Source of the DNA: Thiosocius sp965601425
GTDB lineage: Bacteria > Pseudomonadota > Gammaproteobacteria > Chromatiales > Chromatiaceae
Direction: 5' to 3'
Assembly: GCA_965601425.1 (NCBI GenBank)
Contig: CBFCWF010000128.1
Coordinates: forward strand, 1-12,376
Length of the DNA stretch: 12,376 bases
The notes beneath the pieces were generated by a model. The model did no database searches, was not told the origin of the DNA, and worked only from the letters and a program-made list of their open reading frames with translations. Made by a program: the position numbers and the translations under genes. Of this stretch, positions 1-7,606 are shown piece after piece; within the stretch, counting starts at the first letter, position 1, and each line of letters begins with the position of its first letter.

Positions 1-1347
1 CTCGCCCATTCCCAGCAGGAACTCGATCCGCTGGGTCATGCGTGCGATCTGCGGCCAGTCGTTGGAGACGATGTCCTGGGTGTGTGCCAGGTTGTTGCGC
101 AGCGACTCGAATTCCTTGGCCGCGTTCTTGGCCACCCGCCGCGACTCGAATCCCATCCACGCCAGCTGTTCAGGGTCCTTGATCAGTATCTTGATCTTGT
201 CCGACAGCTGCAGGCAGTCGAGCAGCGTCGGGTGCTGGCCGCGCCTGCGGCGTTCCTCGTACAGCGCCTGCGCCTTGTCCAGGCGGCTATCGGTGACCAG
301 CGGACGCCAGCTGTCGTTCGGATGGCAATCGGCAATGCGGCGCGTGAAGTTCATCTCAACCATCGTGATCATCCCGAACAACCACATCCGAACCACCGGC
401 TTTTGGATATGTTCGCGCAGGATCACGCCGGCAATATCGCCCAGCATGTCCACATAGCAGGCACGATGCCGGGTCAACACGAAGATCACATCCGACAACG
501 ACGCGTCGGCCTGAACGATCTGGCCGCGCGCGAACGCCCGCAGGTGCTGGTCGCAGAACCCCCCGGTGAGATCCTCGGCCCGGACGTATCCGGTGACGAA
601 GCCCTCCGATCGCAGACCGGCCGCGGACCAGCCGCGTGCCTGCATGATCTCGGACGCCTTGATCGCCGAGGTGGCGTTGTCAAACGACGGGAAGGGTTCG
701 GCAATATCGCGCGCAGTGAAGGCCCGAGTGAACAGCCGGAGTGCATGCAGCTGTCGGATATCCGGTTCGGACTCGCGCAAGGAACCGCCGTCAGGTGCCG
801 AGAAATGACCGTCGTCGCGGCGCTGTCGCAGCTGCTCCCGGCACTTGTTCCAGGCCTTGTGGGCCCGCTTGAGCAAGACCGGGTCAGCATCTTCCAGCAC
901 ACGCAGCAGGGCCTCCATCTCACCCAGGTAGGTGCGCGCGAAACGCGGATCGTGGTGACAGATATCCCGGCAGTTGTCGATCAGGTCGGCCAGTTTGACG
1001 GTCTTCGCGCGTACCGAGGCACGTGCCGTATGTTCGCGATCGATCGCCTTGCGCACGGCGCGGTTGCCGTCGCTCGGCTTGCTCACATCGGTGAGATCCG
1101 ACACCAGCGCAGCGATTTCCGGGCCGAACTCATCCTCGATATCGCGGAAGGTCGCGGGCGTATCCTCGACCGTATCGTGCAGCCAGGCTGCGGCGATCAT
1201 CTCGGGGTCGTCGCTGACCTCGGCGACCAGTTCAGCGACACTGCGCAAATGCACGTCGTAGGGCTGCCCGGAGTACTTGCGGCGCTGATCGATCCGTGCG
1301 TGGGCCAGCGTGGCATAGGCGCTGGCGCGTTTGATCAGGTCTTCCAT
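1..1347 (-). CDS. RSH-type HD hydrolase fused to CBS-like pair and HEPN-like domain (3' end cut by window edge)
   Basis: The frame is open from an ATG at 1347 to the left edge (449 codons, no stop), so the C-terminus is missing but probably nearly complete. Residues 1 to about 150 match the HD domain of RelA/SpoT and Mesh1 hydrolases. They contain RRKYSGQPY (22-30), the metal ligands H33, H57-D58 and D121, the E61-D62 pair of LHDTVEDT, and KLADLIDN (118-125). Such domains remove pyrophosphate from (p)ppGpp or related nucleotides. Residues about 210-318 look like two CBS motifs, which usually bind adenine nucleotides. Residues about 322-449 are helical and contain LRNNLAH (416-422), the R-x4-H signature of HEPN domains, many of which are RNases. 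No synthetase domain is visible. An in-frame stop lies upstream and no other in-frame ATG, GTG or TTG precedes 1347. The HD call is firm, the CBS and HEPN calls are by motif and layout, and the joint role is inference. Confidence 0.85.
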   Translation of the reverse strand, partial: MEDLIKRASAYATLAHARIDQRRKYSGQPYDVHLRSVAELVAEVSDDPEMIAAAWLHDTVEDTPATFRDIEDEFGPEIAALVSDLTDVSKPSDGNRAVRKAIDREHTARASVRAKTVKLADLIDNCRDICHHDPRFARTYLGEMEALLRVLEDADPVLLKRAHKAWNKCREQLRQRRDDGHFSAPDGGSLRESEPDIRQLHALRLFTRAFTARDIAEPFPSFDNATSAIKASEIMQARGWSAAGLRSEGFVTGYVRAEDLTGGFCDQHLRAFARGQIVQADASLSDVIFVLTRHRACYVDMLGDIAGVILREHIQKPVVRMWLFGMITMVEMNFTRRIADCHPNDSWRPLVTDSRLDKAQALYEERRRRGQHPTLLDCLQLSDKIKILIKDPEQLAWMGFESRRVAKNAAKEFESLRNNLAHTQDIVSNDWPQIARMTQRIEFLLGMGE

Positions 1348-1355
1348 GCCGCGTG

Positions 1356-1378
1356 CCCCCCCTCTGCGCGACAGGGGG
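1356..1378 (-). promoter_or_regulatory. Possible hairpin covering the ribosome site of the HD-CBS-HEPN gene
   Basis: Read on the minus strand, CCCCCT (1378-1373) can pair with AGGGGG (1363-1358), leaving a 9-nt loop. The AGAGGGGGGG run is the only Shine-Dalgarno-like sequence near the ATG at 1347. The fold would therefore hide the ribosome site and could limit translation. The six-base stem is seen in the sequence; regulation is inference, and a chance GC hairpin is quite possible. Confidence 0.3.
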
Positions 1379-1560
1379 CGCCGCGTGCGCCAACAAACGA
1401 CCTCGATCGTCGCGACCGTCGACGGGCTGACACACGCGTAGCGAGCCCCTGCGTGGAATTGTCACCGTTCCTCATACGTCCTGCTCTCCAAGCCGGGGCG
1501 AGCGAGTGCGGGAATCCGAAAAGCCCTGACCGCGTGCCGTGCGTGAGCATGAGCGCAGCG

Positions 1561-3861
1561 TCAGGCCTTTTTCGCCGCCGCGAACGCGGCCGCCAGGGCG
1601 CCTTGCGGCGCGCTGCTCTGATGCCGCTGCCGACCGCTGGACTCCGTTCGCCGGGCCCGCTCCTGCGGCCCCGGCTTTGTTCCGGGCTGCCTCGGCTCGT
1701 CGTCGAGGCGCATCGACAGCCCGACGCGTTTGCGCGGCAGATCGATTTCCAACACCTTTACCCTGACCACGTCACCGGCCTTCACCACCTCGCGCGGATC
1801 CTTGACGAACTTGTGACTCATCGCGGAGATGTGGACCAGGCCGTCCTGGTGAACGCCGATGTCGACGAAGGCGCCGAAGTTCGTGACGTTCGTGACCACG
1901 CCTTCCAGCACCATCCCGTGCCTGAGGTCACTCAGCGTCTCGACGCCCTCTTGGAACGCCGCGGTCTTGAACTCCGGACGCGGATCCCGCCCGGGCTTCT
2001 CGAGTTCGCGAATGATGTCCTGCACGGTCGGCGTGCCGAACCGGTCGTCGGTGTAGTCGCCGACCTCGAGGCGCCGCAGAAAGGCAGCATCGCCGATGAC
2101 CTGATGCAGCTGGCAGCGATTCCGCTGCAGGATGCGCTCGACCACCGGATAGGCCTCGGGATGCACCGCGGAGGCATCGAGCGGATTGCGACCGCCCATG
2201 ACGCGCAGGAAACCGGCCGCCTGTTCGAATGTCTTGGCACCGAGTCGCGGCACACGTTTCAATTGCTCGCGTTCGACGAAGGCGCCATGTTCGTCACGGA
2301 ACTGTACGAGGTTGTCAGCGACCGTCGAGGACAGCCCCGCAACGCGTGTGAGCAGCGCCGGGGACGCGGTATTGACGTCGACGCCGACCGCGTTCACGCA
2401 GTCTTCGACGACGTTGTCCAGACTGCGCGCGAGCCGAAACTGACTGACATCGTGCTGATACTGCCCCACCCCGATCGATCTCGGGTCGATCTTCACCAGT
2501 TCGGCGAGCGGGTCCTGCAGTCGGCGGGCGATCGACACCGCGCCACGCAGCGAGACATCGAGTTCGGGTAGTTCGTTCGACGCGAGTTCCGACGCCGAGT
2601 ACACCGACGCGCCGGCCTCGCTGACCACGATACTGCGGAGCTGGAGCTCGGGATGACGTTTGATCAGATCGGCCGCGAGCCGATCGGTCTCACGCGAGGC
2701 CGTGCCGTTGCCGATCGCGACCAGCTCGACCTGATGCCGCGCGGCAAGCCCGGCCAGCATCGCGATGGCATGGTGCCACTGCCGTTTCGGTGCATGCGGG
2801 TAGATGGTGTCCGTCGCGACCACCTTGCCCGTGGCATCGACCACCGCGACCTTGACACCGGTGCGCAGGCCGGGGTCGAGGCCCAGGGTCGCGCGCGGGC
2901 CGGCCGGTGCCGCCAGCAACAGGTCATGGAGATTCGCCGCAAAGACCTTGATCGCCTCCGACGCTGCGGCCTCACGCAGGCGATGCTTCAACTCCAGATC
3001 CAGTCGGGTCAACAGTTTGACCCGCCAGGTCATGCGAACACTGTCGCGCAGCCAGGCATCGGCCGGACGGCCCGCGTCGCGGACGCCGAATCGTTGTGCG
3101 ATCATCCGCTCCGGCTGGCTCCGGCCGGCCTCGTCGTGCTCAATGGCCAGCTCGAGAAAGACCACGCCTGCATTGCGCGCACGCAGCAGCGCGAGCGCCC
3201 GATGCGAAGGGATTGACCTGATCGGCTCGGCGAAATCGAAATAGTCCGCGAACTTCGCCCCCGCCTGCTCCTTGCCGGCGACGACGCTGCTCTTGAGTCT
3301 CGCATTGTCCCAAAGCCACTCGCGCACCTCGCCGGTCAGCGTCGCATCCTCGGCCCAGGTCTCCATCAGGATCTGGCGCGCACCGTCGAGTACCGCCTTG
3401 CTGTCGGCGAAGCCGCTCTCGGGATCCAGGTAAGCCGTGGCCAGTGCCTCCGGGTCCTGCGTCGGGTCCCCCAGAATCGCCTCCGCCAGCGGCGCGATGC
3501 CGGCCTCCCGCGCGACCTGTGCCTTGGTGCGCCGCTTCGGCTTGAACGGCAGATAGACGTCCTCGAGGCGCGTCTTGGTCTCCGCGGCCATCACCTCGCG
3601 CCGCAGGTCGGGGGTCAGCTTGCCCTGCTCCCCGATAGACGTGAGCACGCTGTTGCGCCGTTCCTCGAGCTCGCGTAGGTAGCCCAGACGCTCCTCGAGC
3701 GTGCGCAGTTGGGTATCGTCGAGGCCACCGGTCGCCTCTTTGCGATAGCGGGCGACGAACGGGACCGTCGCGCCCGCGTCCAGTAGCCCAATGGTCGCTT
3801 CGACCTGATCAGCCCTGACCGCTATCTCTGCAGCGATTCGTTCGGCGATGGGAGGCAGCAC
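1561..3861 (-). CDS. tex: Tex, RNA-binding transcriptional accessory protein
   Basis: This is a complete 766-residue Tex protein, close to the roughly 770-785 residues usual for the family. The N-terminal Tex domain includes FVARYRKEATGGLDD (35-49). A YqgF/RNase H-like domain starts near 321 with GLDPGLRTG (327-335). The conserved GVGQYQHDV is at 464-472, followed by helix-hairpin-helix repeats to about 560. An S1 RNA-binding domain lies at about 648-719. The last 45 residues are basic and low in complexity, ending in an Ala/Lys-rich stretch. Tex binds nucleic acid and affects transcription; in several bacteria it influences toxin or virulence gene expression. The start is GTG, supported by AAGGAG upstream. 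The gene stands alone, with gaps of 213 bp after it and 344 bp before it, and a possible promoter just upstream. Identification is firm. Confidence 0.97.
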   Translation of the reverse strand: MLPPIAERIAAEIAVRADQVEATIGLLDAGATVPFVARYRKEATGGLDDTQLRTLEERLGYLRELEERRNSVLTSIGEQGKLTPDLRREVMAAETKTRLEDVYLPFKPKRRTKAQVAREAGIAPLAEAILGDPTQDPEALATAYLDPESGFADSKAVLDGARQILMETWAEDATLTGEVREWLWDNARLKSSVVAGKEQAGAKFADYFDFAEPIRSIPSHRALALLRARNAGVVFLELAIEHDEAGRSQPERMIAQRFGVRDAGRPADAWLRDSVRMTWRVKLLTRLDLELKHRLREAAASEAIKVFAANLHDLLLAAPAGPRATLGLDPGLRTGVKVAVVDATGKVVATDTIYPHAPKRQWHHAIAMLAGLAARHQVELVAIGNGTASRETDRLAADLIKRHPELQLRSIVVSEAGASVYSASELASNELPELDVSLRGAVSIARRLQDPLAELVKIDPRSIGVGQYQHDVSQFRLARSLDNVVEDCVNAVGVDVNTASPALLTRVAGLSSTVADNLVQFRDEHGAFVEREQLKRVPRLGAKTFEQAAGFLRVMGGRNPLDASAVHPEAYPVVERILQRNRCQLHQVIGDAAFLRRLEVGDYTDDRFGTPTVQDIIRELEKPGRDPRPEFKTAAFQEGVETLSDLRHGMVLEGVVTNVTNFGAFVDIGVHQDGLVHISAMSHKFVKDPREVVKAGDVVRVKVLEIDLPRKRVGLSMRLDDEPRQPGTKPGPQERARRTESSGRQRHQSSAPQGALAAAFAAAKKA

Positions 3862-3867
3862 GCGATA

Positions 3868-3873
3868 CTCCTT
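3868..3873 (-). promoter_or_regulatory. Shine-Dalgarno site of tex
   Basis: AAGGAG on the minus strand lies six bases before the GTG at 3861-3859. It decides the choice of this non-ATG start, which also fits the usual N-terminus of the family. Confidence 0.7.
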
Positions 3874-3891
3874 GGGGTGTGTGAGGCGGGA

Positions 3892-3919
3892 AATCTACAC
3901 CAGCTGCGCGCGCAGACAA
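3892..3919 (-). promoter_or_regulatory. Possible sigma70-type promoter for tex
   Basis: On the minus strand TTGTCT (3919-3914) and TAGATT (3897-3892) each match 4 of 6 consensus bases, with a 16-bp spacer. Transcription would start near 3885 and give a leader of about 24 bases that includes the AAGGAG ribosome site. This was found by eye; the matches are partial. Confidence 0.35.
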
Positions 3920-4205
3920 ACCGCTGCCTGGGGCACGCTCCGGGCGGGGCATCTGGCGATGCGGCGATGGCCGCGCGGCCTTTACGACGACGGCCGAAGG
4001 CGCGCCGCTGAGGTGCGCCGAAGGTAGCCCGCGTCACAGATACAAGCAGCAGGCTGCCGATCCGTGGTTGGGGGCCGCGGATACCGGTCGTTGTCTCAGG
4101 GGCCGAGAGATCTTCGGCAATATTCAGCGGGCCTGTCGCGCGAGGCACCGTCGTGCGGGGTGGTGAGCCATTGGCCGCCGCACGGAGGCGACGGCCGCTA
4201 CCGTC
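3920..4205. other. Gap between tex and the exported-protein gene, no gene seen
   Basis: I see no convincing coding frame or RNA gene here. Downstream of the gene ending at 4206 an imperfect inverted repeat pairs CGTGCGG with CCGCACG across a loop of about 20 bases (roughly 4151-4184). It has no T-tract, so it is not a clear intrinsic terminator. A shorter CGGCC/GGCCG repeat lies near 3977-3997. The short open frames have no recognisable products. Confidence 0.5.
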
Positions 4206-4805
4206 TTACTTATTCGGCTCGAGTACCGGTGAAGGCGTTACCGAGATCGCGAGGGCACGCTGGAACGTGATCACGACCTGGTCACCAACATCGACCTTCT
4301 TCAGCTTGTCGGGCTCCTGCACCAGGATCTCGACCACATTGCCTTCCGGCCCCTGCAGGGTGACCGAAGGCTCGTCCGGGTCGATGCCCACGATGGTCGC
4401 GACCAGCGTCGCGGTCTCGCTCATGCTGCCGGACGGTTTCATTCCGGGCTCCGCACGCCCAGCGGACGCCTCGACAGCGGCCCCCTGCTCCATGCCGCCG
4501 CCTTTCTTCAAATCGACCGCGACGGCCTCATGGAACTCGGTCACCACCCGGTCGCCGACCTTGACCTGAGCGAGATTCCGGACTTCGTCGCCGACCTCCA
4601 TGACGATGACCTCGTCACGACCCAGCGATCGAATGGTGACGATGCGGTTCTCGGCATTCACCGCCTCGACAACGCCGGTGAGCTTCTGTGTGCTCTCCCG
4701 CTCGACGACGCGTTTCAAGTCGTCCTTGGCCAGCGCCTGGGTCGACATCAGGCACAGACTCAGGCCGAGGAGCGCCGATGCCCCTGCAAATGTACGATGC
4801 TTCAT
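4206..4805 (-). CDS. Exported protein with two copies of a beta-rich domain
   Basis: The product has 199 residues when started at the ATG at 4805. That choice puts a signal peptide at the N-terminus: a basic MKHR, a hydrophobic core, and a likely signal peptidase I site after ALA at 24-26. GAGGA lies ten bases upstream. A longer frame begins at 4910, but its extra 35 residues are Arg/Ser-rich and would bury the signal. The mature part has two similar units, about 43-97 and 134-189. Each has a beta-like stretch and then a V-G-D-x-V-V motif (VKVGDRVVTEF at 81-91 and VDVGDQVVITF at 171-181). A Gly/Met/Pro-rich linker joins them. The fold resembles small beta-barrels, but I cannot name a family or binding partner. 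Periplasmic location is inferred from the signal. It appears to be transcribed alone, with 406 bp before it. Confidence 0.8.
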   Translation of the reverse strand: MKHRTFAGASALLGLSLCLMSTQALAKDDLKRVVERESTQKLTGVVEAVNAENRIVTIRSLGRDEVIVMEVGDEVRNLAQVKVGDRVVTEFHEAVAVDLKKGGGMEQGAAVEASAGRAEPGMKPSGSMSETATLVATIVGIDPDEPSVTLQGPEGNVVEILVQEPDKLKKVDVGDQVVITFQRALAISVTPSPVLEPNK

Positions 4806-4950
4806 GATTTCTTGATCCTCATTCCTTACTTGTTTTGATATGAGCCGTCGGTCCGCACGCCTTGCGGATGCCAACGGGCTGATTTGCGGCGACGAGCGAA
4901 GCCGAGGCACAGATCCGACACCGGCCGCCCGCTACCAGACCGCTGGGTTC

Positions 4951-4979
4951 ATTATTCTCGTTCCAGTTGCCGTCTTCAA
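4951..4979 (-). promoter_or_regulatory. Possible sigma70-type promoter for the exported-protein gene
   Basis: On the minus strand TTGAAG (4979-4974, 4 of 6) and AATAAT (4956-4951, 5 of 6) are separated by 17 bases. This is the best promoter match I found in the window, and it lies in a locally AT-richer patch. Transcription would start near 4944 and leave a leader of about 140 bases before the ATG at 4805. Confidence 0.4.
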
Positions 4980-5211
4980 TGCTCGGGCCCATTTCATTGC
5001 ATACCCCGCTGGGCGCGATGCGTCCTAACCCGCGCGAGCCGACACGATGGTCCGCCCACTCGGCCCCGTCGTGTCACGAGCGCGGGCGCAACCCGACCCG
5101 ACGGCCGACGTCCAGCGGCTCGCTCGGCACGTTCGTGGGGTCTTCCTTGCCTGCCGAAGACTGTCCGGCGCAGCCCGACCTACCGCGGCGTTGCTTCAGG
5201 CGGTCGGGTGA
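4980..5211. other. Region after the three-gene operon, possible stem-loop, no gene seen
   Basis: Just past the stop at 5212 a seven-base inverted repeat, CCCGACC (5174-5180) and GGTCGGG (5202-5208), brackets 21 bases. It could form a stem-loop in the operon mRNA, either as an end-protecting structure or a weak terminator. No T-tract follows. With the leader of the next gene, the gap 4806-5211 is 406 bases and shows no convincing coding frame. Confidence 0.35.
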
Positions 5212-6675
5212 TCAAAAGCCGCCACCGGTGCGGAATCCACCGCCACCGCCGCCGAAGCCGCCGCCACCGAAGCCACCGCCGAAGCCACCGCCGCGGCCCA
5301 GCCCGCCGAAGATGTCGCCGAGATCGCCGAGACCACCGCTCCAGACCGTGCCGCGCCCGAAACCACCCGAGCCAAACGTGGGATCAGAGCGCTGCGGCCG
5401 GTAATGCTGCTGTTCCTGCAACACCCGCCACAGCATGCCGCGATCCAGCATGCCGCCCAGGAACTGGCCCAGCAGCAGCGGCAGCATGGTGTCGTTCGAA
5501 AACGCCGAACCGGGCCGATCGTAGCGATGGCGCTTGAAGTCGTTGCGAACATCCTCCAGATCCGCGAGGCGACCCTGCTGTTGCCGCACCGCATCCTTGA
5601 GTCCCTGGACGGTGGTCTCGATCTGATGCCGCTCCGCGTCGCGCTGCAACATCCGGCTGACGATCACGTCGTCCTCCGGATAGGGGGTGTGCATCGCATC
5701 GCTGCGCACCTCGGACAGGTCGTCGCGTTCGAATTCGGTCGCGAGATATTCCACCGCACGGACCATCTGTTCGTCTTCGCCCGATGCATGACGCGACTGC
5801 GCCTCCAGTAGCTCGTGTTCCAGGGCCTCGTTCTGCTTGATCTGCCCGTCGATGTCGTCGAGCTGCTCTTGTTCCGAGGCAACGCGTTCTTCCAGGGCCG
5901 GAATCCCATCGGCTGCGCGTGCTTTGTCATCGAGTTCTCTGAGTCGCAGGAACTCCGCTTCCCCCAGTTCCTTGAGATTCGTCGCATGCTCGCGCAGACG
6001 CGCCGGGATCTCGTTCAGCCGGTCATAGTTGGCGCGCGCGTCGGCATAGCCGATCAGGCGCGCAACCTTGCCGTCCAGCCAGCGCGTGAGCCCGCCACCC
6101 TCGTAACCGGGCATGCCGTACTTCCGGCCCCACAGGTACATGAACAGTGGGTCGTCACGGTAGGCCTGCCCCTTGCTCTCGCGCTCCTGCTCGCTGCGCG
6201 TCGCCTTGTCATCCGCATGCGCGGCCATGCGTTGTTCCTGCTCGGCACGCTCGCGCTGCGCACGATACGCGGGCTGCTCATCGAGTCTGGCCTGGGTCTT
6301 CGCCTCTGCCTCGTCGACGACCGCAATCGCCTGATCGAGCCGATCCGCCTGCTGCTGGCGTCGCTGCTCGAGTTCCTGGCGTCGACGTTCCACATCTCGC
6401 AGCTTCTGGTGCAACGCATCCAGCGCATCGCGACGCTGCTTGAGCAGGACGATCGCCTGCTGTTCGGCATGGTCCAGTTTCTGTATCACCGACTCGCGCG
6501 ACAGCTGCCCAAGGCGCACCCGGGCGAGTCCGCGATAGTCCTCGGCCTGTTCCTTGTTCAGTGTCAACACACGCTCGCTGTGCTCTGCTATTTCGTGCTG
6601 CAGACTGTTCACCTGCTCGTGCACCTTGTTCAGCGCCTGGTCAATCGAGCCCAGTGCCTGACGTCCCGAAATCAT
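5212..6675 (-). CDS. Coiled-coil protein with glycine-rich tail, third gene of operon
   Basis: The product has 487 residues and I do not recognise its function. Residues about 10-170 and 215-380 are very rich in Glu, Gln, Arg, Leu and Ala, as in long coiled coils. Between them is a compact segment with DDPLFMYLWGRKYGMPGYEG (174-193) and conserved-looking aromatic and glycine positions. Residues 396-420 are hydrophobic or amphipathic (LPLLLGQFLGGML at 398-410) and might touch a membrane. The last 55 residues are Gly/Phe-rich. There is no signal peptide or clear membrane span, so it is probably cytoplasmic. The ATG at 6675 lies 10 bases after the stop of the preceding gene, and its GAGGA ribosome site overlaps that stop, which suggests coupled translation. 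It probably works with the membrane protein encoded next to it. Confidence 0.85.
   Translation of the reverse strand: MISGRQALGSIDQALNKVHEQVNSLQHEIAEHSERVLTLNKEQAEDYRGLARVRLGQLSRESVIQKLDHAEQQAIVLLKQRRDALDALHQKLRDVERRRQELEQRRQQQADRLDQAIAVVDEAEAKTQARLDEQPAYRAQRERAEQEQRMAAHADDKATRSEQERESKGQAYRDDPLFMYLWGRKYGMPGYEGGGLTRWLDGKVARLIGYADARANYDRLNEIPARLREHATNLKELGEAEFLRLRELDDKARAADGIPALEERVASEQEQLDDIDGQIKQNEALEHELLEAQSRHASGEDEQMVRAVEYLATEFERDDLSEVRSDAMHTPYPEDDVIVSRMLQRDAERHQIETTVQGLKDAVRQQQGRLADLEDVRNDFKRHRYDRPGSAFSNDTMLPLLLGQFLGGMLDRGMLWRVLQEQQHYRPQRSDPTFGSGGFGRGTVWSGGLGDLGDIFGGLGRGGGFGGGFGGGGFGGGGGGFRTGGGF
5221..5300 (-). repeat. Short-unit Gly/Phe codon repeat at the 3' end of the coiled-coil gene
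   Basis: The plus strand repeats units such as ccaccg and gaagcc, which read on the minus strand as runs of Gly codons broken by Phe. The repeat encodes the Gly-rich tail and could vary in length by slippage. It keeps the reading frame here. Confidence 0.7.
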
Positions 6676-6685
6676 CGGCCATTCC

Positions 6686-7606
6686 TCACCAGCTTGTGAT
6701 CATGCCGCCGCTGTTCGGCATGTCGTACACGGGGTCCAGATAGCCCCTGGACTTCTCTCCGAAGCGGTCGTTCTGAATGATGCCGTCGTCCTGCTTGTCC
6801 CGCCGCACGGCTTCGAACGCGGGCTCGTCGACCCGGATACCCCAGGTCTCGACCGTCTCGGTCGAGCCGGTTTCCTCGTTGTAGACCGGTACGCTGACCT
6901 GCTCTCCGTTGGGGCCTATCGCTTCGACCAGCACGTAATAATTGCGTGCCTGCTGGTTGAGGTCCGGGACACGCCAGACGCCGGACGGCTCACCGGGCCG
7001 GTTCACGATTCGCACGACGTACGCCTGCGCCAGCAGCGCCTCGAGCTCGTCGAGCTTTTCCAGCGCCTGCTTCGCGGCGGCACTGTCGTCACTGTCCAGC
7101 GCCGCGGCCCCGGTATCGTAGACCTTCTGCGCGGCAAGGCGCGCCTCGTCCGACCTGGCCATCTCCGTCAGTTCGGCATACCTGGCTTCGAGCTGCCCGG
7201 GCAGGGCCCTGACCGGCGCAACGACGGTGAACCAATAGATGCCTGCGGCCAACACCGCGGCGGCCAGGCCCGCGCCCAGCCATCTGCCCCAGGTGCGGCG
7301 ATTCACATACCAGATCGCCATGCGATGGCCGAGGCCCTGCTGTGGCGGCTTGTACGTGAAGCGGTCCTCGCGCAGTGCCGCGACGCCCTGCTCGATCACG
7401 TGATCCGGCACATCGATACCCTGCTGCTGATAGATGCGCTTCAGGCGTTCCTTGAGATCCTCCTCGCGACCGAGTTCGTCGAGCTCTCGCGTGACCAGAC
7501 GCTCGCGACGACGCAGCGTGTCCACCACGTCCATCGCGAGCATCATGTCGTCGAGCGGCGGACGCTCGGCGGGCGCATCCGCCGCGGTATTGGCCGCCGT
7601 GCTCAT
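6686..7606 (-). CDS. Single-pass membrane protein of DUF6384 type, second gene of operon
   Basis: The product has 306 residues. The cytoplasmic N-terminal part (1-105) is charged and helical. One membrane span lies at about 109-130 (GAGLAAAVLAAGIYWFTVVA), with RRTWGR just before it, so the N-terminus should be inside. The C-terminal part faces the periplasm: a helical segment at 135-195, then a beta-rich domain ending in the motifs YYVLVEA, WGIRV, DKQDDGIIQ and a terminal GGMITSW. This layout matches my memory of DUF6384, a family of unknown function; the assignment is from memory and needs a profile search. The start codon overlaps the preceding stop (ATGA, 7603-7606), so translation is coupled. 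It may anchor the two soluble operon partners to the inner membrane, which is inference. Confidence 0.85.
   Translation of the reverse strand: MSTAANTAADAPAERPPLDDMMLAMDVVDTLRRRERLVTRELDELGREEDLKERLKRIYQQQGIDVPDHVIEQGVAALREDRFTYKPPQQGLGHRMAIWYVNRRTWGRWLGAGLAAAVLAAGIYWFTVVAPVRALPGQLEARYAELTEMARSDEARLAAQKVYDTGAAALDSDDSAAAKQALEKLDELEALLAQAYVVRIVNRPGEPSGVWRVPDLNQQARNYYVLVEAIGPNGEQVSVPVYNEETGSTETVETWGIRVDEPAFEAVRRDKQDDGIIQNDRFGEKSRGYLDPVYDMPNSGGMITSW

Noticed and set aside
82..2571. Plus-strand open frame of 829 codons
   Set aside because: It lies opposite the HD-CBS-HEPN gene and tex, both of which have clear family motifs. Its translation is His/Arg/Gln-rich without known domains, as expected for a shadow frame in GC-rich DNA.
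4806..4910. N-terminal extension of the exported protein to 4910
   Set aside because: It would bury an obvious signal peptide behind 35 Arg/Ser-rich residues, and a ribosome site precedes the ATG at 4805.
5815..6699. Leu-rich plus-strand frame that looks membrane-like
   Set aside because: It is the complement of Glu/Gln/Lys-rich coiled-coil codons, which read as Leu/Phe/Val-rich on the other strand.
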